5,013 bases of DNA from Actinomycetota bacterium (GTDB taxonomy: Bacteria > Actinomycetota > Geothermincolia > Geothermincolales > RBG-13-55-18), in NCBI GenBank assembly GCA_028275245.1, contig JAPWVA010000121.1, positions 1 through 5,013 of the forward strand, read 5' to 3'. Within the stretch, counting starts at the first letter, position 1. Each line of letters opens with the position of its first letter. This document shows, piece after piece, positions 1 to 4,553 of this stretch. A program made the translations under genes and the position numbers. The notes beneath the pieces were generated by a model. It was not told where the DNA came from. It worked only from the letters and a program-made list of their open reading frames with translations, and did not search any database.

Positions 1-51
1 AAAATCTCGAGAATCGAAACAACAATGGGGGAGGCGATTTTAAATGGATAA
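1..51 (+). CDS. possible 3' end of an upstream gene (partial)
   Basis: The first reading frame is open from base 1 to a TAA at 49-51 and gives the 16-residue tail [16 protein letters not shown]. It would overlap the tadA start by 8 bases (ATGGATAA), a usual arrangement inside an operon. In Tad clusters the gene before tadA is often tadZ/cpaE or cpaB, but this tail is too short to recognise either. A second frame ends at the TAA at 41-43, just before the tadA ATG, and is also open across the available bases (KSRESKQQWGRRF). The choice between frames is therefore uncertain, and the bases could also be non-coding. Confidence 0.33.
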   Translation, partial: KISRIETTMGEAILNG

Positions 52-1321
52 GACGCTCTATCTATCCGTCAAGGAAAAGGTGAGGGAGAAGATCCCAAAA
101 GACGAGAGCTTCACCGCCCTCCTCTCCAACCCGTCGGAGGCCTTGCGCACCGTGCGGAGGGCCGCCCGAGAAGTGATCTGGGAGGAGGATTACGTCCTCG
201 CCCCTGGAGAAATGGAGGCGTTGGTGGGCCTTCTCATGGACGACCTCTTCGGTCTCGGTCCCCTGGAACCTTTGGTGAAGGACGAAAGGATCACCGAGGT
301 GATGGTGAATGGCCCGAAGGGGGTCTACGTGGAAGAGGAAGGGAAACTCCGCCGCATCGACCTCGTCCTCGGCGAGGGGGAAATCCTCAGGATAATCGAC
401 AGGATCATAGGTCCCCTGGGCCTCCATGTGGACGAGGCATCTCCTTATGTGGATGCCCGGCTCCCCGACGGTTCCAGGGTGAACGTCATACTACCGCCCC
501 TCTCCCTCATCGGGCCGGTAATCACCATCAGGAAGTTCAGGAAAAGGCCCCTCACCCTGGAAGAGCTGGTGGAAGCCGGAACCCTGGATCCCGAGGAAGC
601 GGAGTTCCTTTCCCGATGCGTGACCGAAAGAAGGAACATCCTCATCTCCGGGGGAACCAGTTCGGGAAAAACCACCCTGCTCAATGCCCTCTCCGCTTAC
701 ATAGACCCGGGCGAGCGGATCATCACCTTAGAGGACGCTGCCGAGCTCAGGCTGCTCCAGCCTCACGTCATACCCCTGGAAACCCGTCCTCCCAACCTGG
801 AGGGCAAGGGGGAGGTGACCATGAGGGACCTGTTGCGGAACTCACTGCGCATGAGACCTGATCGCATCATCATCGGGGAGGTGAGGGGCCCTGAGGCCAT
901 GGACCTCCTGCAAGCCCTGAACACGGGCCACAAAGGTTCCATGACCACGGTGCATGCCAACTCACCCTACGATGCGATAAACCGCCTCCAGACCATGGCA
1001 CTGATGGCCGGTCTGGGCCTTCCACCGGAATCGGTGAGGGAGCAGATCCTAAGGGCCCTGGAAATCCTGGTACATCTGGAAAGGGGCCCGGACGGAAAAA
1101 GAAGGGTGGCGGAGGTCTCGGTGATCACCGAAGGGGGCGAGGTGTTAACCCTCCACGGTAGGAAGGGTGATGCCGTTATTTCCCGCCCCGAAAGGACCTA
1201 CCCGGAAGGCCGGCGCCTTTACACCGGGCGGAGCGGACTGAAAGCACGCCACCCAGGCTCAAGCACCATGTCCTGGAAAGGAGAGGAGATCCGTGGATGC
1301 CGCCTTGGCTACGGTGGTTAG
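44..1321 (+). CDS. tadA: TadA/CpaF-type secretion ATPase of the Tad (Flp) pilus
   Basis: This is the hexameric ATPase that powers Flp pilus assembly from the cytoplasmic face of the membrane, acting on TadB/TadC. The 425 residues match the family from the N-terminal helical domain ([12 protein letters not shown] near residue 70) through the [12 protein letters not shown] and ITIRKF linker motifs. The Walker A motif GGTSSGKT is at about 203-210. The Asp/Glu box TLEDAAEL starts at 228. The Walker B region [12 protein letters not shown] has E279. The His box [15 protein letters not shown] has H296 and H304. All the key ATPase residues seen in this family are present. The ATG at 44 has GGGGAGG at 28-34, nine bases upstream. 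The last roughly 50 residues are Arg/Gly-rich and unlike the conserved core, and they run 29 bases into tadB. Identification as the CpaF/TadA branch, rather than PilB or GspE, rests on the motif set and on the tadB-tadC neighbours. Confidence 0.97.
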   Translation: MDKTLYLSVKEKVREKIPKDESFTALLSNPSEALRTVRRAAREVIWEEDYVLAPGEMEALVGLLMDDLFGLGPLEPLVKDERITEVMVNGPKGVYVEEEGKLRRIDLVLGEGEILRIIDRIIGPLGLHVDEASPYVDARLPDGSRVNVILPPLSLIGPVITIRKFRKRPLTLEELVEAGTLDPEEAEFLSRCVTERRNILISGGTSSGKTTLLNALSAYIDPGERIITLEDAAELRLLQPHVIPLETRPPNLEGKGEVTMRDLLRNSLRMRPDRIIIGEVRGPEAMDLLQALNTGHKGSMTTVHANSPYDAINRLQTMALMAGLGLPPESVREQILRALEILVHLERGPDGKRRVAEVSVITEGGEVLTLHGRKGDAVISRPERTYPEGRRLYTGRSGLKARHPGSSTMSWKGEEIRGCRLGYGG

Positions 1322-2186
1322 ATTCCTGACAACTACGATGTTTTTACTCTTAAGCTGGCATTTTCTGGGAAAGCATATGAGGGCCAAGAAGGCAGAGCGG
1401 CTCCTATCGCACCTTTGTCCCCTGCCTGCAGGAGGGGGGAAAGGCGAAGGGGGAGAAACCTTGAAACTCTTAGGTCGCCTGTGGGGAAAGCTTGCCAAGA
1501 ACCAAGACCGGTGGCCTCTTCCTGTTGCGGCCCTCATGGCTCTACCTTTCCTTTTAAGGGGAAATCCTCTTCCCGCCTTACTGGTACCCGTTGGCGCCGC
1601 CATAACCAAGAGGACATTGGCCAAGCGATCAGTTATTAAGAGAGTTGCCCTGTTGGAGGAACAGGTGACGGACCTCTTGGACAGCCTCAGCCAATCTCTG
1701 AGGGCGGGGAATTCCCTCTCCCAGGCCCTGGAGCTTTCCCTGGAGGACGTGGAGGAAGAATTAAGGCAGGAGATAAGTCCTGCGGTCATGGCATTGAAAA
1801 TGGGGGAATCTCCCGAGACCTCGCTAAGCCGCCTGGCGGAAATCACAAGTTCTCAATCATTGCGGCTTCTTTGCCGGACCCTGGTGCTCCTCCACGCCAA
1901 GGGTGGCGACATACCAAGGATCCTGGAGCGGCTCCGGGACAAGATATCCGAGTCGAGGGACATAAGGCGGGAACTGGAGGCCATGACCGCCCAGAGTCGG
2001 GCCTCCGGCTACCTGGTATCCGCGCTTCCCGGGGTATTCCTCCTCCTCCAGGCCTCCACCAATCCCCGCTCCGTGTCCCCACTCCTTCTCACCCCCCTGG
2101 GTAATCTCTTGGGGGCACTGGCCCTAGGCATGAACCTGGCAGGATTCCTGGCGGTGAGGAGGATCGTCGACCTGGAGAGAGCATGA
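1293..2186 (+). CDS. tadB: TadB, Tad pilus inner-membrane platform protein (T2SSF domain)
   Basis: TadB is a polytopic inner-membrane protein that, with TadC, forms the platform coupled to the TadA ATPase. The 297 residues show an N-terminal membrane segment (about 8-26) and a hydrophobic pair around 76-109. A cytoplasmic T2SSF (GspF-like) domain follows at about 119-240, with SQSLRAGNSLSQALE at 133-147 and HAKGGDIPRILERL from 201. Two C-terminal membrane segments lie at about 238-256 and 265-285. The GTG at 1293 is chosen because AAAGGAG at 1277-1283 and GAGGAG at 1283-1288 precede it. The in-frame ATG at 1338 lacks an SD and would remove most of the first membrane segment. The start overlaps tadA by 29 bases. 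Residues about 40-51 (LCPLPAGGGKGE) are encoded by an imperfect palindrome and look like an in-frame insertion. T2SSF proteins diverge quickly, so the name rests on gene order (tadA-tadB-tadC) as well as on the domain. Confidence 0.93.
   Translation: MDAALATVVRFLTTTMFLLLSWHFLGKHMRAKKAERLLSHLCPLPAGGGKGEGGETLKLLGRLWGKLAKNQDRWPLPVAALMALPFLLRGNPLPALLVPVGAAITKRTLAKRSVIKRVALLEEQVTDLLDSLSQSLRAGNSLSQALELSLEDVEEELRQEISPAVMALKMGESPETSLSRLAEITSSQSLRLLCRTLVLLHAKGGDIPRILERLRDKISESRDIRRELEAMTAQSRASGYLVSALPGVFLLLQASTNPRSVSPLLLTPLGNLLGALALGMNLAGFLAVRRIVDLERA
1412..1444 (+). repeat. imperfect palindrome inside tadB
   Basis: Bases 1412-1423 pair with 1433-1444 around a 9-base loop: CCTTT with AAAGG outside and CCCCT with AGGGG inside, separated by one G/G mismatch and one T-G wobble. 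It encodes about residues 40-51 of TadB, in the linker after the first membrane segment. Such CCCC...GGGG palindromes translating to peptides of the CPLPAGGGKGEG kind are reminiscent of dispersed palindromic repeats that land in coding sequence, but no second copy is present in this window. Confidence 0.45.
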
Positions 2187-2215
2187 AGCAAGACGAAAGG
2201 GGTGGATTGCCTTGA
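2183..2215 (+). other. 10-codon mini-ORF bridging tadB stop and tadC start
   Basis: The ATG at 2183 overlaps the tadB stop as ATGA. The frame reads MKQDERGGLP and ends at TGA 2213-2215, which overlaps the TTG start of tadC as TTGA. It contains the tadC SD (GAAAGGGG, 2195-2202). A ribosome finishing tadB could re-initiate here and be delivered to the tadC start, which would couple the two genes. The geometry is seen directly; translation is inference, and chance overlap is quite possible. Confidence 0.25.
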
Positions 2216-3063
2216 TCCCATGGTTGTTTTCCCTGTCGGTAGGAATTTCCATCTTCTTCCTAACATTATATCGGGGCGTGAGAAGGCAAGAAAGATCGGT
2301 CATAGAGAGTATGCTGGGTTTGGATGTCGCCGTAGGCAAGGACGGGATGACCGGAAAAGAACGCTCTCGGGGCGGGATCTTGAAGGTTTGCCGGTCCTTC
2401 ATAAGCAACCGCCTCGAGGAAGGAGGGCTCGCAGGAAGCCTCGTGATCCATCGTGGGTTCGCCGGCTCCGCCTCCCTCGCGGTCTCCATGATCCTTCTCA
2501 CTATCTTCCTCCTCAAGATGCCCTTTCCTCTCGCAGCCGCAGGAATCGTCGTACTTATGGTCATGGGCAAAAAAGTCCCGCGTTTTCTGGCCAAAAGGAA
2601 GGAGAGCAAGCGTCTTTTGGCCATGGCCAGGGAGATCCCCGAGATGGTGGACCTACTGGCGGTGCTCTGCCTTTCCGGGATGAGCGTGCAGTCGGCCTTT
2701 CGGTGCCTCCCCGAATGCATCCAGGATCCCTACCTCAGGGAAGCGGTGACCGGCGCCGTGGAAAGACTCAAGTTGGGGGAGAGCTTTTCCGGCTCCCTGG
2801 AGGAACTGAAGCGGCACCAGCTTCCGGACTTGCGCCGGGTGGCGAGGGTCCTTGACCGGGCCGAGGAACAAGGAGCCTCCGTGTCCGAGCTGCTGGATAG
2901 CTTGGCTAGCGAGATGAAATCCAGAAGAAGGACGCGGCTTCGCGAAAGGGCGGCGCGGGCCTCACTGGCCATCCTGTTCCCTCTCGTTTTCCTTATCTTG
3001 CCTTCCTTCCTGATATTCACGCTGGGGAGTATCATACTTGGCTTCACACAACGGGGTCCATGA
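2212..3063 (+). CDS. tadC: TadC, Tad pilus inner-membrane platform protein (T2SSF domain)
   Basis: TadC is the second T2SSF platform protein, thought to act with TadB in the inner membrane above the TadA ATPase. The 283 residues begin with a membrane segment (about 3-20). A hydrophobic pair follows around 84-122, ending in MGKKVPRFLAKRKESKR. The T2SSF domain has LAVLCLSGMSVQSAFR at about 150-164 and RAEEQGASVSELLDSLASEMKS from 216, and a long C-terminal hydrophobic stretch covers about 248-278. This membrane layout is typical of TadC. TTG at 2212 is the only usual start codon in frame near the open end; GAAAGGGG at 2195-2202 lies nine bases upstream. The gene follows tadB by 25 bases. The stop region (3049-3061) is one arm of a 13-bp inverted repeat, and its TGA overlaps an ATG (ATGA). 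Confidence 0.92.
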   Translation: MIPWLFSLSVGISIFFLTLYRGVRRQERSVIESMLGLDVAVGKDGMTGKERSRGGILKVCRSFISNRLEEGGLAGSLVIHRGFAGSASLAVSMILLTIFLLKMPFPLAAAGIVVLMVMGKKVPRFLAKRKESKRLLAMAREIPEMVDLLAVLCLSGMSVQSAFRCLPECIQDPYLREAVTGAVERLKLGESFSGSLEELKRHQLPDLRRVARVLDRAEEQGASVSELLDSLASEMKSRRRTRLRERAARASLAILFPLVFLILPSFLIFTLGSIILGFTQRGP

Positions 3064-3139
3064 AAGGAGAACAAAAGTCCCGGGATTACGACCCCAGGTT
3101 CGGCAGAGAAGGTATCAGGACGGGCGATGGACCCCGTTG
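3049..3139 (+). repeat. 13-bp perfect inverted repeat spanning the tadC stop codon
   Basis: CAACGGGGTCCAT at 3049-3061 is the exact reverse complement of ATGGACCCCGTTG at 3127-3139, with 65 bases between. The left arm takes in the last tadC codons and the first base of its stop. In RNA this would close a stem of 13 pairs. There is no T-run after it, so a simple intrinsic terminator is unlikely. It may protect the 3' end of the tadABC message or close a larger fold. Confidence 0.55.
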
Positions 3140-3164
3140 CAGCGTCCCATTGAAGGTTGAGTAG
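3060..3164 (+). CDS. possible small ORF overlapping the tadC stop (34 aa)
   Basis: The ATG at 3060 overlaps the tadC stop as ATGA and opens a 34-codon frame to TAG at 3162-3164. The product would be hydrophilic and charged, starting MKGEQKSRDYDPRFGREGIR. It has no signal peptide, membrane segment or recognisable motif. The only SD-like bases upstream are GGGG at 3053-3056, which are weak, so translation would depend on coupling to tadC. Both arms of the 13-bp inverted repeat lie inside or across it, so a structured RNA is an equal or better explanation. I do not recognise a family. Confidence 0.2.
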   Translation: MKGEQKSRDYDPRFGREGIRTGDGPRCSVPLKVE

Positions 3165-3171
3165 GAACACA

Positions 3172-3206
3172 GATGGCAGAGATGGAAGAGAGGCGAGATG
3201 GAAGAG
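3172..3206 (+). repeat. purine-rich 10-mer present three times
   Basis: GATGGCAGAG at 3172-3181 is followed by GATGGAAGAG at 3181-3190 and again at 3197-3206, with start-to-start spacing of 9 and 16 bases. It lies in the leader before the first 57-bp repeat. It could be slippage-generated low-complexity sequence or a site for an RNA- or DNA-binding protein; nothing in the window decides. Confidence 0.4.
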
Positions 3207-3209
3207 TGG

Positions 3210-3241
3210 CCTTTCCTTTCAACCGAAAACGCAGGGAAAGG
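3210..3241 (+). promoter_or_regulatory. hairpin covering the SD of the first 57-bp repeat
   Basis: CCTTTCC at 3210-3216 pairs perfectly with GGAAAGG at 3235-3241. The stem extends by a T-G wobble and a T-A pair (3217-3218 with 3233-3234) to nine pairs around a 14-base loop. The 3' arm contains AAAGG of the strong SD at 3237-3248, so folding would partly hide it. The second repeat copy has no matching upstream CCTTTCC. Confidence 0.4.
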
Positions 3242-3289
3242 AGGTGATGCGTAGGGGAAGGTGGGAGAGGAAACGCTGCCCGATGCCCA
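3233..3289 (+). repeat. 57-bp direct repeat, copy 1
   Basis: This copy matches 3355-3411 at 53 of 57 positions, and all four differences are G/A exchanges. It contains AAAGGAGGTGAT at 3237-3248, the full 12-base complement of the usual bacterial 16S rRNA 3' end, and ends with the shared block GAGGAAACGCTGCCCGATG. No good start codon lies at normal distance after the SD; the nearest, GTG at 3261, is 16 bases from GGAGG. Confidence 0.85.
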
Positions 3290-3320
3290 ATAGACCTGGA
3301 TATCCCTCTACCGGATCGAT

Positions 3321-3346
3321 GCCTGGCGGTAGCTCGCTACCGGGGC
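3321..3346 (+). promoter_or_regulatory. stem-loop with a competing upstream pairing partner
   Basis: CGGTAG at 3327-3332 pairs with CTACCG at 3337-3342 around a CTCG loop, and GCC at 3321-3323 can pair with GGC at 3344-3346 below an internal loop. An identical CTACCG at 3308-3313 could pair with the same CGGTAG instead, with a 13-base loop. The two pairings exclude each other, a layout typical of switching leaders. There is no T-run after it, so it is not a standard terminator. Confidence 0.4.
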
Positions 3347-3354
3347 GTGGGCCA

Positions 3355-3411
3355 AGGGAAAGGAGGTGATGCATAAGGGAAGGTGAAAGAGGAAACGCTG
3401 CCCGATGCCCA
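3355..3411 (+). repeat. 57-bp direct repeat, copy 2
   Basis: This is the second copy, offset 122 bases from the first, with the same perfect SD-like 12-mer at 3359-3370. In this copy an in-frame GTG at 3383 opens a 25-codon frame (start MKEETLPDAHLHADE) that ends at TGA 3458-3460. The equivalent frame in copy 1 stops after ten codons. Sequence after the two copies is unrelated, so only the 57-bp block is duplicated. Confidence 0.85.
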
Positions 3412-3460
3412 TCTCCATGCGGATGAAAGCCCCAAAGAACCCGAAAGCACAAAGGAGTGA
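3383..3460 (+). CDS. possible 25-aa leader ORF before the pilin gene
   Basis: GTG at 3383 opens 25 codons ending at TGA 3458-3460, which overlaps the upstream candidate pilin start GTG 3457 as GTGA. The product would be acidic and hydrophilic (E, P, D and H rich) without a signal peptide. AAGGGAAG lies directly before the GTG, too close for ideal initiation, while the strong SD at 3359-3370 is too far. It may be a coupling leader peptide for flp, or chance. I recognise no family. Confidence 0.2.
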   Translation: MKEETLPDAHLHADESPKEPESTKE

Positions 3461-3480
3461 AATCGAGGAAAGGAGGGAAC

Positions 3481-3660
3481 GTGGACACCATCCTGCGCCT
3501 CATCCAAGACGAGAGCGCCCAGACCACTGCGGAATACGCCCTGGTGATCCTCGGCGCCGCCGCCATTGCGGGCATTCTCATCTCCTGGGCGGGAAGCAGT
3601 GGAATCATAAAGAAGTTGTTCGACGGGATCTTTAACAAGCTGATGACAGCTTTCAAGTGA
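3481..3660 (+). CDS. flp: Flp-type (type IVc) prepilin
   Basis: This is the major pilin candidate: a short leader, then a single hydrophobic helix that would form the pilus core after cleavage by TadV. From GTG 3481 it has 59 residues with the core ESAQTTAEYALVILGAAAIA. Glu18 and Tyr19 are the invariant Glu+5/Tyr+6 of Flp pilins, which places cleavage between Ala13 and Gln14. Most Flp prepilins have Gly at -1, so Ala is uncommon. The hydrophobic segment covers about 20-38, followed by an amphipathic tail (KKLFDGIFNKLMTAFK). TTAEYA recalls the actinobacterial DUF4244 pilin-like family. The start at 3481 has AAAGGAGGG at 3469-3477, a strong SD although slightly close. The alternative GTG at 3457 adds KSRKGGN and more leader charge but has its SD overlapping the start. 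tadV begins eight bases after the stop. Confidence 0.88.
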   Translation: MDTILRLIQDESAQTTAEYALVILGAAAIAGILISWAGSSGIIKKLFDGIFNKLMTAFK

Positions 3661-3667
3661 GGGGACG

Positions 3668-4378
3668 GTGAAAGAAATGGCGCCGGCATCCATCGCTTTG
3701 CTTGCCCCGTTCTGCGCGGCGGTCATCCTATACGACCTTCGGGAACGCAGGATCCCCAACCGGCTGGTCCTGTCCAGCATGTTCCTGGGAGTAGTCATCC
3801 AGTCACTGAGGGGCTGGGAAGGCATCAAGGACTCCTTGTCGGGCATGGCCCTGGGCCTTGTCATCCTGCTTCCCTTTTTCGCCGCCGGGATGTTGGGGGG
3901 AGGCGATGTGAAGACCCTGGCTGCCATCGGCGCCATCACCGGACCCCGCATACTATGGTTCTCCTTCATGGCGGGAGCGGCGGCGGGTGGCATCGTCGCC
4001 GTTCCCGCCCTCATCCCGCATTCTATGCGCTTACTACGCTCCCGAAAAGGAACCGGCAACTCCTGCCCGATGAAGGGAAAACCATTTACCCGCCATAGGA
4101 ATCGCTCCGATCGCCGTGGTGATCGACCTAGTATGGACCCAGGAACGAGAAGCGAGGCACTCGAACCATCTCCGGGATTGCCTCAGATGGGGATATCGGC
4201 CACCCTGAGGGTGATCGGCGTCCCAGAAAAACGCCTCTGCCGGGGGGAAGAAGATCCCTCCCCCCGGGATATACCGGTATGCAGATTGTCGCGGTCCCGG
4301 GGAATCCCCTATGCCGCAGTACTGGCCTCCTGCGCCCTGGCCGTCTGCCTCATAATCTCTCTACATCCTTCCCTCTGA
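3668..4378 (+). CDS. tadV: TadV/CpaA prepilin peptidase (A24 aspartic protease family)
   Basis: TadV is a membrane aspartic peptidase that removes the leader of the Flp prepilin encoded just upstream. The two catalytic aspartates are visible: D23 in YDLRERRIPN and D80 in the GGGDVK signature. Hydrophobic segments lie at about 6-22, 35-46, 58-76 and 93-115. After a loop comes IPYA (about 213-216) and a last segment to about 231, matching the C-terminal IPY motif of the family. The unusual point is the loop at about 120-211, which is Arg/Pro/Gly-rich and makes the protein 236 residues, against roughly 140-180 for most relatives. There is no methyltransferase domain, as expected for TadV. The start may be GTG 3668 (GAGGGG only three bases away) or ATG 3677 (twelve bases away); three residues are at stake. 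Confidence 0.9.
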   Translation: MKEMAPASIALLAPFCAAVILYDLRERRIPNRLVLSSMFLGVVIQSLRGWEGIKDSLSGMALGLVILLPFFAAGMLGGGDVKTLAAIGAITGPRILWFSFMAGAAAGGIVAVPALIPHSMRLLRSRKGTGNSCPMKGKPFTRHRNRSDRRGDRPSMDPGTRSEALEPSPGLPQMGISATLRVIGVPEKRLCRGEEDPSPRDIPVCRLSRSRGIPYAAVLASCALAVCLIISLHPSL

Positions 4379-4382
4379 TCCA

Positions 4383-4406
4383 GTGGTTCTGAGCGGGAGG
4401 GACCAC
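4383..4406 (+). terminator. possible stem-loop after tadV (no T-run)
   Basis: Bases 4383-4390 (GTGGTTCT) pair with 4399-4406 (GGGACCAC) with two G-T wobbles and an 8-base loop, starting five bases after the tadV stop. The bases after it are AATAACC rather than T-rich, so a standard intrinsic terminator is doubtful. It may instead stabilise the 3' end of the message or assist factor-dependent termination. Confidence 0.3.
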
Positions 4407-4448
4407 AATAACCGGGGAACCTGCCTTCCCTCCCTGTCCTGTCCCCGG
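4395..4448 (+). repeat. overlapping alternative hairpins between tadV and priA
   Basis: CCGGGGA at 4412-4418 pairs with TCCCCGG at 4442-4448 (seven pairs, 23-base loop). A competing pairing joins GGGAGGGA at 4395-4402 with TCCCTCCC at 4427-4434 (eight perfect pairs); it also uses the 3' arm of the 4383-4406 stem-loop. Only some of these can form together. Neither is followed by a T-run. Confidence 0.35.
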
Positions 4449-4455
4449 CCAACTC

Positions 4456-4461
4456 TATAAT
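4456..4461 (+). promoter_or_regulatory. candidate promoter -10 box for priA
   Basis: A perfect TATAAT stands in otherwise GC-rich sequence 93 bases before the priA start. The best -35 at normal spacing is CTGTCC at 4434-4439 (16-base spacer), which matches TTGACA at only three of six positions. There is no TGn extension. Its position between the tad operon and a housekeeping gene fits a separate priA promoter, but the -35 is weak. Confidence 0.4.
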
Positions 4462-4473
4462 TCCCCTGTCGGA

Positions 4474-4507
4474 GCCCGGGGTCGCCCGTGCCGTTGGGGC
4501 GCTGGGC
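4474..4507 (+). other. stem-loop in the priA leader
   Basis: CGCCC at 4483-4487 pairs with GGGCG at 4497-4501 around a nine-base loop. GCCC at 4474-4477 pairs with GGGC at 4504-4507 below an internal loop. It lies just downstream of the TATAAT box, so it would be at the 5' end of a transcript starting there. GC-rich DNA forms such stems easily, so function is unproven. Confidence 0.25.
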
Positions 4508-4553
4508 CGGTGGTCATCCCGGCAAGGACCTGGAGCGAGGTGAAAACGGGGAA

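Larger units (their letters stand above)
3064..3480 (+). other. structured gene-free leader between tadC and the flp pilin gene
   Basis: Within this 417-nt stretch I can support no full gene on either strand. It is purine-rich on the + strand and holds AAAGGAG five times (3063, 3237, 3359, 3451, 3469). It also holds most of a 13-bp inverted repeat, a thrice-repeated purine 10-mer, two 57-bp direct repeats, a hairpin covering the first repeat's SD, and a CGGTAG/CTACCG hairpin with a competing upstream partner. No convincing -35/-10 pair is visible. Its place directly before the pilin gene suggests control of pilin output through RNA structure, stability or translation. That role is inference. 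Confidence 0.5.

Noticed and set aside
2124..2720. 198-codon ORF on the - strand
   Set aside because: It lies antisense to the tadB/tadC coding sequence with no recognisable motif, an expected shadow in GC-rich DNA.
2202..2855. 217-codon + strand ORF overlapping tadC
   Set aside because: Its product is Arg/Gly/Pro-rich with no domain, while the other frame gives a typical TadC.
3121..3145. Fluoride riboswitch start, suggested by GGGCGATGGACCCC
   Set aside because: The downstream pseudoknot strand and conserved A-rich bases are not present, and the gene context does not fit.
3228..3346. Cyclic di-GMP class I (GEMM) riboswitch, suggested by ACGCAGGGAAAGG and GGTAGCTCGCTACC
   Set aside because: The second conserved strand (ACGCAAAGCC type) is missing, the spacing is wrong and the GGTAG stem has the wrong loop.
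3157..3369. 70-codon ORF from TTG 3157 in the leader
   Set aside because: No SD fits its start, its composition is repetitive and basic, and it is better explained by the repeats; only its internal TGATG junction is noted as a finding.
3374..3411. Cobalamin-type riboswitch core, suggested by GGGAAGGTGAAA followed by GCTGCCCG
   Set aside because: The pairing around GGTG, the CCGCAACTG-like continuation and the B12 box are absent, and the neighbouring genes have no link to cobalamin.
3233..3411. Start of a CRISPR array from the two direct repeats
   Set aside because: Only two copies 65 bases apart, with no palindromic repeat structure typical of CRISPR and no cas gene.
3337..4059. 240-codon ORF on the - strand
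   Set aside because: It is antisense to flp and tadV, which have clear family motifs; its translation is composition-driven and shows no domain.
3980..4320. Frameshift in tadV causing the odd Arg-rich stretch
   Set aside because: The IPYA motif and the last membrane segment come back in the same frame, and no other frame gives a better TadV-like sequence.
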